The notes: a model not told the origin generated them from the sequence alone. A stretch of 64,000 bases of DNA from Tenacibaculum sp. SZ-18 (GCF_002813915.1 NZ_CP019335.1:3455777-3519776); one strand, 5' to 3'; positions 53,778 through 61,024 are shown, counted from the first letter of the stretch. Translations and numbers: made by a program.

Positions 53778-54359
53778 ATGACGAACAGCATTTTCCATAA
53801 TAAAGAGTTTGAGATAAATGGAATTTCTGTGCCTGAATTTGAATTAAAAAAAGGAAATCTAATCCGAATTTATATTCCGAATTTCAATCTTGAAAACTTG
53901 CCTTTAGGTTTTGACTTGACTATCGAATTGATAAAAAGATTCCAAAATCAAAAAACTGATTTTCCTTGGGCAAAAAACTACCGACAAAATACAGTTGCGG
54001 AATTTTTAAGTCCTTTAACTGTAAATAAATATCTGATTAATAAAATGCGGATTGACAAACTGACCGCAAAAAGAATAGCAGAAGAAATCGGAATTAAATT
54101 AAATGAGAAATTTGAATATTTAAGTTTCAAAAACAAGAAAGCTCTAATTATAAAAGCGTGTTTTGATAAAAATGACTGTATTCTTTTGGACTATTACGGA
54201 GTAGATGCAATGGGAATTGAGTTTTTGGAAAAAATAGTGAATACTGAAATTGAAAAAGGAAAATCTGCAATTGTTTTTGACAATTTACAATTTGCGAACG
54301 AAAAAGAACCTTATGGGAATATTAAACCGATAAAAATAACTGTACCCAACACCGTATAA
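53778..54359 (+). CDS. Hypothetical, degenerate ABC-ATPase-like (cassette 56)
   Basis: 193 residues from the ATG at 53778. The C-terminal part parallels an ABC ATPase: YLSFKNKKALIIKACF (in place of LSGGxxQR...ARAL), CILLDYYGVDAMGIEFLEKI (in place of a Walker B/D-loop) and GKSAIVFDN. Key Walker A and signature residues are absent, so it cannot be a normal ATPase; the resemblance may be an ABC-derived regulator or chance. Stop lies inside the site. Confidence 0.6.
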   Translation: MTNSIFHNKEFEINGISVPEFELKKGNLIRIYIPNFNLENLPLGFDLTIELIKRFQNQKTDFPWAKNYRQNTVAEFLSPLTVNKYLINKMRIDKLTAKRIAEEIGIKLNEKFEYLSFKNKKALIIKACFDKNDCILLDYYGVDAMGIEFLEKIVNTEIEKGKSAIVFDNLQFANEKEPYGNIKPIKITVPNTV

Positions 54360-54477
54360 AATTAATTGCTTTGGTCTCGCCTACTTCTGAAAATCGTCAC
54401 GGACTTTATATCTGTTTTTAATTTGCTAATTTTGGTACTTAAGCACGCAACTAATATTATACCAAACGTTAGCTGTA
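54341..54477 (+). repeat. attC-like site 56
   Basis: Left box TGTACCCAAC, AAC at 54348; CCGTATAAAATTAATTGC and ACGCAACTAATATTATAC arms; right GTT at 54468. Confidence 0.83.
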
Positions 54478-54487
54478 ATAGAAACAA

Positions 54488-55057
54488 ATGAGCATAGACT
54501 TTATAAATAACTGGAGATCGATAGGTGAAGAACACATAGTTGTAGACCAATCTAATCAAGGGAAATTCGATCTTGGGTCGGCTGCATTGGACTTCTTTTT
54601 CATATCTGGCATCCCATCGGAATTTCAGGAATTAAACTTTGATTACTTAAAAGAAGAGAATATCCAAACGGTTAATCAAAAATGGAATTTAGACAACCCT
54701 GAATTTGACAAGTATTTGGCAATCGGATTTAATGGATCTGGAGATCCAATATCTCTAAATCAGATTAATCAGGAATTAATTTACTTAAATCACGATAATG
54801 AGTTTCAGGAAATTTTTATCAATTCTGACTTGAAAAAATTTGCTCATTCTGTTTTAAGGATTCAAATATTTATGAATCAAATAACCAAATTGACTCCTGA
54901 TTCTTTCTTTGAAACAGAATTTTCGGATGAAAGCTTTGATAATTTATTGACCGATTTAAAACAGATTGATTCAAAAATATTTGAAGTTGATAGAAGCCAT
55001 TGGTTGATTACCTTAGATACGCTCAAATGGGAACGAGAAGATGAAAGAAATAACTAA
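54488..55057 (+). CDS. SUKH-like (SMI1/KNR4 superfamily) protein (cassette 57)
   Basis: 189 residues. FDLGSAALDFFFISGIPSEF, YLAIGFNGSGDPISLNQINQ with LIYLNHDN, and KKFAHSVLRIQIFMNQ follow the SUKH superfamily pattern (hydrophobic-GIP, GxGxxP-like strand, and a final helix). Possibly an immunity-type protein; no toxin gene is adjacent. Confidence 0.7.
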   Translation: MSIDFINNWRSIGEEHIVVDQSNQGKFDLGSAALDFFFISGIPSEFQELNFDYLKEENIQTVNQKWNLDNPEFDKYLAIGFNGSGDPISLNQINQELIYLNHDNEFQEIFINSDLKKFAHSVLRIQIFMNQITKLTPDSFFETEFSDESFDNLLTDLKQIDSKIFEVDRSHWLITLDTLKWEREDERNN

Positions 55058-55115
55058 AACAGCTAACACTGTATAAAATGCATTGAAACGCATTTTATAC
55101 TAAACGTTGTAGGTA
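55058..55115 (+). repeat. attC-like site 57 (41-nt class), last intact site
   Basis: Left box ACAGCTAAC, AAC at 55065; hairpin GTATAAAATGC/GCATTTTATAC; right GTT at 55106. Confidence 0.85.
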
Positions 55116-55130
55116 ATTAAAAAGAACTTT

Positions 55131-55367
55131 ATGTTTAATTGGTTTAAGAGAAAAAAAAGAAAACCTGAATCTGAATTTCTTAAAACGGGCTCTAATCAAC
55201 ATTCATTTCGTTGGTTGGAAGTTGGAGAGAAAGACAACCCTTTTAATAAGAAAATTTTGGATGTCAGTTCTTATACACGAACTACCATGGCATTTACAAA
55301 AGAAAAATCGATTGCAGAAAAATACAATGAATTAAGAAGAACTGAGATAAAAAACAAGCATTTTTAG
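55131..55367 (+). pseudogene. Cassette 58 gene, 3' end replaced by IS110 element
   Basis: 78 residues, basic start FNWFKRKKRKPESEFLKTG. Reading runs into the IS end after KYNELRRTEIK, so the last five residues and stop are IS-derived. The lost 3' end can be recognised to the right of the IS (AAGAAGAACTGAGG at about 56533-56580) and again near 58936-58986, where it reads on as ELRRTEVKTND. Left boundary GTTGTAGGTA; no matching right box follows directly. Confidence 0.65.
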
Positions 55368-56329
55368 CTTAATTTTGACACAAAGTTTTCATCATAAGGC
55401 AAACCACTTTTTACAATAGCAAAAGCCTGTTTTAATAACTTGTTACACACTGCTATTAATGCTAATTTCTTACTCTTCCCTTTAGCTACTAGACGTTGAT
55501 AAAGTGCCTTACAAGCCTTATTATATTTATAAGCATTAAAACTACACATGAATAATAAATTCCTGAGTTTAGTATTACCTATTTTACTAATTCTAGGTTT
55601 CCCTTTTATACTGCTACCTGACTCTCTAATGATAGGGGTGATTCCTGCGTAACTACATAATTCTTTTGCTGAATCAAATCGTTGAAATCCATCGGTAAAT
55701 ACAATTAATGCTAAGGCTGTTTTAGAACCAATACTTGGAATTGATGTAAGTAAACTCAATTCTTTTTGGTGTTCTTCTTTTACCTTTAGGGTCAATAGTT
55801 CTTCTAAACTTACAACCTCTTTATTCAGCGATTTTAATTGTTTCTTCAATGATCTCAAAACAAATTTACTCGGGATTCCTAAAACTTCTTCTCCATGGAT
55901 TTTATTCTTTAACTGAGTACGCTGCTTCGTATAAACACTTAATAAACGTACTATTTGCAAGCACTCCTGTTGAACTTTACTCTCTCCTTTCCATAAACTT
56001 GGCGACTGACTTAATGCATAATTATATATTTGTTTTGCATCACTCTTGTCTGTCTTTATTTTTGAAAGATTCATTTGAATATAACGCTTAATCTTTAGTG
56101 GATTTTCAACACAAACTCCAACTCCATTTTCCAATAAAAAATATGCTAAACGAACATGATAATAACCTGTTGACTCCATAACACATATACTGGAATATGA
56201 AGTCATTTTTAATAGCTTTTTAAAACCCCTAATTGAATTACTAAACTGATGAAAATTACCTTGATGATCATAAACATCTAAAACATCTTTACTTACATCA
56301 ATACCAAAATATACTGTATTTTTATTCAT
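55364..56329 (-). CDS. IS110-family transposase (DEDD)
   Basis: 321 residues from the ATG at 56329; a TTG 33 nt upstream is less likely. N-terminal RuvC-like DEDD nuclease (YFGIDVSKDVLDVYD with the first Asp; VMESTGYYH with the Glu; KTDKSDAKQIYNYA with the last Asps) and C-terminal Transposase_20 domain with LTSIPSIGSKTALALIVF and GITPIIRESGSSIKGKPRIS followed by the catalytic-Ser region. Directs RNA-guided recombination of the element. Confidence 0.92.
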   Translation of the reverse strand: MNKNTVYFGIDVSKDVLDVYDHQGNFHQFSNSIRGFKKLLKMTSYSSICVMESTGYYHVRLAYFLLENGVGVCVENPLKIKRYIQMNLSKIKTDKSDAKQIYNYALSQSPSLWKGESKVQQECLQIVRLLSVYTKQRTQLKNKIHGEEVLGIPSKFVLRSLKKQLKSLNKEVVSLEELLTLKVKEEHQKELSLLTSIPSIGSKTALALIVFTDGFQRFDSAKELCSYAGITPIIRESGSSIKGKPRISKIGNTKLRNLLFMCSFNAYKYNKACKALYQRLVAKGKSKKLALIAVCNKLLKQAFAIVKSGLPYDENFVSKLS

Positions 56330-56510
56330 AGAAAAAAAGATTAGAAAGAAAACTATTGACAATTCAACAACTTAAAATCGAGATAATATTCTCATAGAAC
56401 TGAACGAATTTAAAATAGTAAAGCATAGGGATTATCAATGTTGACGAAATCTAGGTTTCTCGGTGTATCATAGCCTTATTCTACGCTTTTTTCTTTCTGA
56501 TTAATAAATC
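56330..56510 (-). ncRNA. Candidate bridge RNA region of the IS110 element
   Basis: About 180 nt of non-coding sequence upstream of the transposase start. IS110-group elements encode a bridge RNA of similar length here that pairs with target and donor DNA. A GAGATAATATTCTC imperfect hairpin sits near 56380. No pairing loops could be assigned by eye; call rests on position and length. Confidence 0.45.
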
Positions 56511-56697
56511 TAAAATTAATATATTGCTAACTTAAGAAGAACTGAGGTGAAAACTAACGATATTCTATTTAACTTAAGAAGGGTTCTATACCATTTATTA
56601 CCTCTTTTATGCCACAAAATGAGACGATTAAAGCATTTATATAAAGACCTTTCATTTTTTACCCGAACTTTGCTTTAAATGTTTAACCTCATAAATA

Positions 56698-57003
56698 ATG
56701 ATAAAAATGGTAACAAAAACAATTTACGGTACAGTTTCAAAAGATGGAGAAATAATTTCTGGAACAGGATTTCTTGTTGAAAGACAAAGCTCTGGTACTT
56801 ATTTAATCGATTTTGAACCTGGATTTGCGAATGTTCCGTCAGTAGTAGGAAGTCAGACAGGATATGGGAAAATCGATGAAAACACACTAGACTCTATCGT
56901 ATTTCCATATATTAACAGAGGATCTACTACTGCTTTAACTGGAGATTCTAAAGGTAATAGAAGAGATCGTCAATTCAGCTTTACCGCTATTGGTGAACAA
57001 TAA
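56698..57003 (+). CDS. Small beta-rich protein, tail-fibre-like motif
   Basis: 101 residues, starts MIKMVTKTIYGTVSKDGEII (ATG 56707 also possible). SGTGFLVERQSSGTYLIDFE followed by FANVPSVVG matches the recurrent GxGF...GxYxIxFxxPFxxxPxV motif at the ends of many phage tail-fibre and surface proteins. Stand-alone gene followed by a strong terminator. Function unknown. Confidence 0.65.
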   Translation: MIKMVTKTIYGTVSKDGEIISGTGFLVERQSSGTYLIDFEPGFANVPSVVGSQTGYGKIDENTLDSIVFPYINRGSTTALTGDSKGNRRDRQFSFTAIGEQ

Positions 57004-57027
57004 GATTTGTCTTATAGGCTTTTAGTT

Positions 57028-57060
57028 GAATGAGTGCTTTTAAAAAGCACTCATTTTTTA
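57028..57060 (+). terminator. Terminator after the small beta-rich gene
   Basis: GAGTGCTTTT and AAAAAGCACTC form a perfect stem followed by ATTTTTTATT. Confidence 0.85.
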
Positions 57061-57072
57061 TTCTTAATCATT

Positions 57073-57258
57073 TCAGCTTTTAAAATATAAATTTTCATCT
57101 CTTTGTTCATTATTGTAATTCTTCATTGTCTGTTCTACCAGAAATTCCGTACGAATAAAATTAATATGTGTTTTTGTAATATCATAATGAGAAACATTTC
57201 CAGTTTCTAATTTATATACTCTTGCTAATTTAGAATCATATTTCCAATTGCAATTCTT
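57073..57258 (-). pseudogene. C-terminal fragment of an unknown gene
   Basis: An open minus-strand frame of about 60 codons (NCNWKYDSKLARVYKLETGN ... NYNNEQRDENLYFKS stop) without a start. It lies where, in the related locus at 61.3 kb, a divergent hypothetical gene begins; here the start codons (MLQNQAN) run into a stop. Probably a decayed partner of the SRAP gene. Confidence 0.45.
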
Positions 57259-57269
57259 ATTTAAAGTTA

Positions 57270-57386
57270 GCTTGATTTTGTAGCATGTTAATAAGTCTTT
57301 CCAAATTCAAACTAAATAGTAACTTTACAGCTATTATCATTACTATGTGTTTTATAAGTCAAATACAAAATCAGCAGAAGAAAACG
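57270..57386 (+). repeat. Duplicated SRAP promoter and 5' end, copy 1
   Basis: 117 nt matching 61342-61459 with few changes, including one missing C that shifts the SRAP frame. Covers the divergent promoter and the first 13 or so codons. Confidence 0.85.
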
Positions 57387-58063
57387 AAAAAAGATTTAAG
57401 ACGAGTTTTATTGCACCAGAAATTTATCAGTCATACTACGCGAGATCTGGTTATTCTACTGATTATTTGTATATCATAAAGCAAAACGAAAGTGAAATTA
57501 TTAACCCAGCATATTGGGGATTACTTCCAGAAAATATAACTATTGATAAGAGGCAAGAATATTTAAGTCAATATCGAACCTATAATGCCAGAGTAGATAA
57601 AATACTTAACAATCAAAATAGAGCTGCAAATTTTATAAAGACTCAGCGCTGCATAATTCTAGCAGATGGAATATTTGAACCACATTACAGATCAGATATA
57701 AGTTATCCTCATTATATAAAACATCATGATCATAGTCTTTTTGCGTTAGCAGGAGTTTATACAGAATTAGATGATGGTTTATACACTACTACAATTATAA
57801 CGAGAGAGGTAAATCCATATTTTGCAGAGATACACAATAAGAAAAAGCAAGGTACTTTTAGAATGCCTCTAATATTAAATCAGGAGGATGAATCAAATTG
57901 GTTATCGAATGATTTAAATACAAGTGATATAACGGAATTACTAAATAGCTTTACTATTAAAAAGTTCGTTGATTACCCAGTAGAAAAGAGTAGTGGTCAC
58001 CCTATAAATAATGCTGAAGGAATTCAACCTTTTTTCTACCCCGAACAACAATCGTTGTTTTAA
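57345..58063 (+). pseudogene. SRAP-domain (HMCES/YedK, DUF159) gene with frameshift
   Basis: From codon 4 the frame reads KSNTKSAEENEKRFKTSF and on through a full SRAP domain: PAYWGLLPENI, TYNARVDKI (catalytic Asn/Arg region), QRCIILADGIFEPH (active-site Glu), HSLFALAGVY, TTIITREVNPYFAEIHN and a final RMPLIL. SRAP proteins crosslink to abasic sites through Cys2. The ATG-TGT start encoding Met-Cys is present at 57345 but a one-base deletion, visible against the intact duplicate at 61417 (ATGTGCTTTACT), puts it out of frame. A GTG at 57347 is in frame but would lose Cys2. Confidence 0.85.
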
Positions 58064-58198
58064 TAATCGATAAGGAAACTCAATTATTTCAATAGTTCAT
58101 AATTATTTAATTTCTTTTTTATGTGTGCAATTTCTGGGAAATTTTTCTTATTAAATTTTATAAACACATAACAATCAGTGTATTAAGATGAAAGTTCC

Positions 58199-58245
58199 TC
58201 TGCCTTCTAAGCAGACGGTCACAGGTTCGAATCCTGTCGCGATCA
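58199..58245 (+). pseudogene. tRNA-Arg(TCT) 3' fragment, probable att remnant
   Basis: Anticodon stem TCTGC/GCAGA with loop CTTCTAA (anticodon TCT), variable CGGTC, T arm ACAGG-TTCGAAT-CCTGT and acceptor CGCGATC + A. No D arm or 5' acceptor GATCGCG upstream. A 3' tRNA piece next to an integrase gene is the usual signature of an integrative element end. Confidence 0.8.
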
Positions 58246-58249
58246 CAAT

Positions 58250-58279
58250 AAGCCTTACTAGTTTTAGTAAGGCTTTTTT
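58250..58279 (+). terminator. Terminator after the tRNA fragment
   Basis: AAGCCTTACTA/TAGTAAGGCTT 11-bp stem with a GTTT loop and a T run. It looks like the native terminator of the tRNA gene carried with its 3' end. Confidence 0.85.
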
Positions 58280-58409
58280 GTTGGCAACACCTTTATTTAC
58301 AAAGGTTTTACTTCTCCTTTGATTTTGTTTTTACTTGTTTTGATGAGTACACACATGAAGTGTAAAAAAAAATAATTTACATATATTTGGGTGTGTTTTG
58401 TTGTATTTT

Positions 58410-58434
58410 TTTAAAAGTCCGTGAAAAATCCGTG
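58410..58434 (+). repeat. Direct repeat before the integrase fragment
   Basis: GTCCGTGAAAAA then ATCCGTGAAATT, two TCCGTGAAA copies 11 nt apart. Such short repeats near tyrosine-integrase genes often serve as arm-type binding sites; inferred from position only. Confidence 0.35.
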
Positions 58435-58461
58435 AAATTTTTTAAACTCTAAAATTGTTTT

Positions 58462-58950
58462 ATGGAAGGAAAAATTTATTTAGATACTCGTGAAAGTCAA
58501 AAAAGAAAATCTGGCTTCCCTGTTATTTGTGATTTACATAATCGTAAAAGGCTACAATTTTCTCTAAAGTTGAATTTTACAAGGGAGGACTGGGATTTTG
58601 AGAAAGAGTTGCCTCTGAATGATAAAAGAAAACAATTAATCATAAAAAGAAAGAAAGGTCTTTTAGCTGATTTAATTACTAAATCTATTGATGATAGCAA
58701 TATTACATTAGCTTATGTAAAAGAAGTTTTAACTGGTAATACTAATTCAAATGATAAAGTTTTGTCTTTTTATGATTTCGTGGATGAATTAGTTGCTAAA
58801 CAAAAAAAACTACTAGATGACAATGGAGTGCAAAAAAAGGGTAATGCGGGTGTTTACAGAAATACAGCTAAATAGCTTTACAAATTCAGACCTAAACTAA
58901 CGCTCGGTGATATAGATTATACGCTGTTAGATGACTTTAAGAAGAACTGA
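58462..58950 (+). pseudogene. Phage-type tyrosine integrase, N-terminal part
   Basis: Arm-binding N-terminal domain (MEGKIYLDTRESQKRKSGFP, LNFTREDWDFEKELPL) and the start of the SAM-like core-binding domain (VLSFYDFVDELVAKQKKLLD). A TAG at 58873-58875 (NTAK-stop) is followed in frame by LYKFRPKLTLGDIDYTLLDD and FKKN, then the frame ends. The catalytic domain is missing. Bacteroidota conjugative-element integrases have this architecture. Confidence 0.8.
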
Positions 58951-58975
58951 GGTAAAAACCAACGATAATCTATTT

Positions 58976-59173
58976 AACTTAAACGGTATATAGCAAATAG
59001 GGCATTTGGTAGTTTAGAGAAGTTCAGTGCTATTTACAAACACCGTCAAATCGTTGATTTGGCTTTTAAGAATGAATAAGATAAAAACAAAATATAACGC
59101 TTTGGCTCAGTGCAAAATTGAAAGTTTATCGCTTTCTGCTGCCCTACTTGCCATATACTAATCGTTGTAGCCA
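58976..59173 (+). repeat. Decayed attC-like site (site 38 family)
   Basis: GGTATATAGCAAATAGGGC left arm, CCGTCAAATCG/CGATTTGGC centre, GCCCTACTTGCCATATAC right arm, GTT at 59164 in ATCGTTGTAGCC. The left core is ambiguous (AAC at 58976 or 58982). Confidence 0.7.
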
Positions 59174-59439
59174 ATTCCTCTTTTTTCGAAAAAAAGAAAA
59201 ATAAGTTGATTAACAATAGGTTGAAGTCTTATAAAATGTAGACGTAGACTCCACAATCAACGAGAGTCAAAATTCCTCGAAGGGGAAAGGACGCTCAGAA
59301 AAAACAAATCTATTGGATCTTTAGGTTAAGTGGAATTTTTTTATTGAAACAGCCCAAGGCATAATGGATTTTGATACGATTTATCCTTTTGGCACAATTA
59401 TTGTTATCAGGAAGTCTCTATTATTTAAAAACTATAAAA
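59174..59439. other. Stretch without a recognisable gene
   Basis: Between the decayed site and the BspA-like gene. Contains an AT-rich run and GAAGGGGAAAGGACGC; no complete frame or structure seen. Confidence 0.4.
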
Positions 59440-60537
59440 ATGAAATTTTCAAACTTTTACCCCCAAAAATTCATCACATATCTATTGCTACCATTAATTT
59501 TCGGATGTAACGACATAGATGAGGAAATAGAGCCAATAGTAGCATATGTTTATTTAGATGAAAATGGCGTTACCATCAAAGCTAGCGAAAATTCCCAACC
59601 TGGAGAGACAGCTACTTTTGATGGAGCCTCTTATTTGATTGTGGATAATGAAACACTACATGAGCTAGTAAAAGGCTATCCTAATAACGGTGTCGATCTT
59701 TCCAAGCTGGTAACATCTAAAGTTACCGACATGAGATGGCTTTTTCAAAAACCAGGTTACAACGCCGATTTAAGCAATTGGGATGTGTCAAACGTCACCG
59801 ATATGGGGCACATGTTTGAGGGAGCAAATGGATTTCATTCCGACATCAGTAAATGGGATGTGTCTTCTGTTACGGATATGTCTCATATGTTTGAAAGTGC
59901 GTCAGTTTTTAATTGGGACATCAGTGAATGGGATGTTTCATCCGTAACCAACATGAATTCAATGTTCCGAAGAGCAGAGAGCTTTAATCAAGATCTTAAG
60001 GATTGGGATACTTCATCGGTTACAGACATGTCCAAGATGTTTGAACATGCAGAGAGCTTTCATAGTGAGATTGGTAATTGGAACACTTCTTCTGTAACTT
60101 CGTTTAGTGATATGTTTGCCTTTGCCAGCAGCTTTAATGCAGAAATAGGTGAATGGAACACATCAACTGCTGAAAATATGTTCTCTATGTTTAGAAATGC
60201 TGAAGCATTTAATCAAAATATAAGTAATTGGGATGTTTCTAATGTTAAAGAGATGGGCTCTATGTTTTACAATGCAAAACATTTTAACCAAGATATCAGT
60301 AATTGGAATGTTTCTAATGTAACCAATATGATTTTTATGTTTGGACGAGCAGAAAATTTTAATGCAGAGATTGGTAACTGGGATGTATCCAGTGTTGAGA
60401 ATATGGTAGGCATGTTTATTTTGGCTTTGAAATTTAATCAAGACCTGAGTGCATGGAATGTAGAAAAGGTTTCAGAATACCAAGACTTCGCAAAACAAGC
60501 AACCTCTTGGACACTTCCAAAACCAAACTTTAATTAA
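59440..60537 (+). CDS. BspA-like DUF285 repeat lipoprotein
   Basis: 365 residues from the ATG at 59440 (an upstream in-frame ATG would place the signal peptide internally). Lipobox IFGC (Cys23). After about 80 residues come some ten tandem 25-residue repeats of the type NWDVSNVTDMGHMF...A..F(N/H)xDIS, the DUF285/BspA family. Such proteins are surface adhesins or displayed ligands in Bacteroidota and mycoplasmas. Followed by a terminator-like hairpin. Confidence 0.9.
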   Translation: MKFSNFYPQKFITYLLLPLIFGCNDIDEEIEPIVAYVYLDENGVTIKASENSQPGETATFDGASYLIVDNETLHELVKGYPNNGVDLSKLVTSKVTDMRWLFQKPGYNADLSNWDVSNVTDMGHMFEGANGFHSDISKWDVSSVTDMSHMFESASVFNWDISEWDVSSVTNMNSMFRRAESFNQDLKDWDTSSVTDMSKMFEHAESFHSEIGNWNTSSVTSFSDMFAFASSFNAEIGEWNTSTAENMFSMFRNAEAFNQNISNWDVSNVKEMGSMFYNAKHFNQDISNWNVSNVTNMIFMFGRAENFNAEIGNWDVSSVENMVGMFILALKFNQDLSAWNVEKVSEYQDFAKQATSWTLPKPNFN

Positions 60538-60576
60538 TTTAAGTAGACTTTATTAAATTAATTTAAGGAGAGTTTT

Positions 60577-60610
60577 AGAGCCACGCATTTATGTGTTAAT
60601 GCGTGGCTCT
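60577..60610 (+). terminator. Long hairpin after the BspA-like gene
   Basis: AGAGCCACGCATT and AATGCGTGGCTCT form a perfect 13-bp stem; the T tail is weak (AATTATT). Confidence 0.65.
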
Positions 60611-60743
60611 AATTATTAAAGACCTTCACCTTTTTCATTAAAAATATAGTCATGGTCTCTGCTATTTCCTTATTTCTAATCTTGGCATAACTCTCCAGTG
60701 TTACACTCATTTTAAAGTGTCCTAAGAGCAAGGAAACAATACT
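60609..60743 (-). pseudogene. Tyrosine recombinase C-terminal fragment
   Basis: The minus strand reads SIVSLLLGHFKMSVTLESYA then KIRNKEIAETM and a stop. This is the LLGH...TxxYAKI segment of phage/conjugative-transposon integrases, containing the His (LLGH) and catalytic Tyr (SYAKI). It is on the opposite strand to both other recombinase fragments. Confidence 0.75.
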
Positions 60744-60820
60744 GGGAGAATATTATCAGACATACAGGAACCTCAGTAAGGCCACCGTATCATTCTTCTT
60801 AGACTATTTTTTCCTTTTTA

Positions 60821-61024
60821 GAATGTGAAAATGCTGTATTGGAACTTTTACGCAATTATTATCGAAGCTATCAACCAAAATATTGGGTATTTGAAGGATC
60901 TACGGAAAAACAATATGGCGTAAGTAGTATTCGAAAAATATTTAAAAGATCATTGCAAAAAGGGGGTATTTGGAAATAAGCTGCCGCAAACACCTTACGT
61001 CATTCTTTTAAATACTTTTGCTAA
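60821..61024 (+). pseudogene. Tyrosine recombinase (Xer/IntI-like) fragment ending in an attC-like arm
   Basis: Reads AVLELLRNYYRSYQPKYWVF, EGSTEKQYGVSSIRKIFKRS, LQKGGIWK, stop, AAANTLRHSFKYFC, stop. This is the catalytic-domain middle of XerD/integron-integrase-like proteins (usually PHTLRHSFATHL). The His of HxxR is Asn here, one internal stop is present, and the frame ends exactly at TGCTAACCATGGCTATAAG, a left arm of the GGCTATAA site family. Confidence 0.75.

Larger units (their letters stand above)
13199..55105 (+). other. Integron-like array of 57 cassettes without an integrase
   Basis: Units run from GTTR to the base before the next GTT, all in the same direction. Each has a left box GTTR plus several nt, usually one plus-strand gene, and a 3' site that begins with a sequence complementary to the unit's own left box and ends AAC, followed by an imperfect hairpin ending in CGTT. 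This is the logic of integron cassettes (core G^TTRRRY and attC), though the boxes do not obey RRRY and pairing often reaches 8-11 nt. AAC-to-GTT spacing falls into classes of about 41, 49, 120 and 176-203 nt. No integron integrase gene lies in the window. Confidence 0.85.
55340..56530 (-). mobile_element. IS110-family insertion sequence
   Basis: Transposase on the minus strand with a short 3' flank (about 25 nt) and a longer 5' non-coding end of about 180 nt, the asymmetric layout of the IS110 group. No terminal inverted repeats are visible, as usual for IS110. Both flanks carry TTAAGAAGAACTGAG, so exact ends cannot be fixed by eye. Confidence 0.75.

Noticed and set aside
13199..55105. Diversity-generating retroelement or phage origin of the array
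   Set aside because: No reverse transcriptase, template/variable repeats or phage structural genes are present.
13723..55115. CRISPR array
   Set aside because: Repeats are regularly placed but 0.4-1.7 kb apart, of several families, and the intervening DNA encodes proteins.
57347..58063. Functional SRAP protein starting at GTG
   Set aside because: It would lack the catalytic Cys2, while an ATG-TGT start is visible two bases upstream out of frame.
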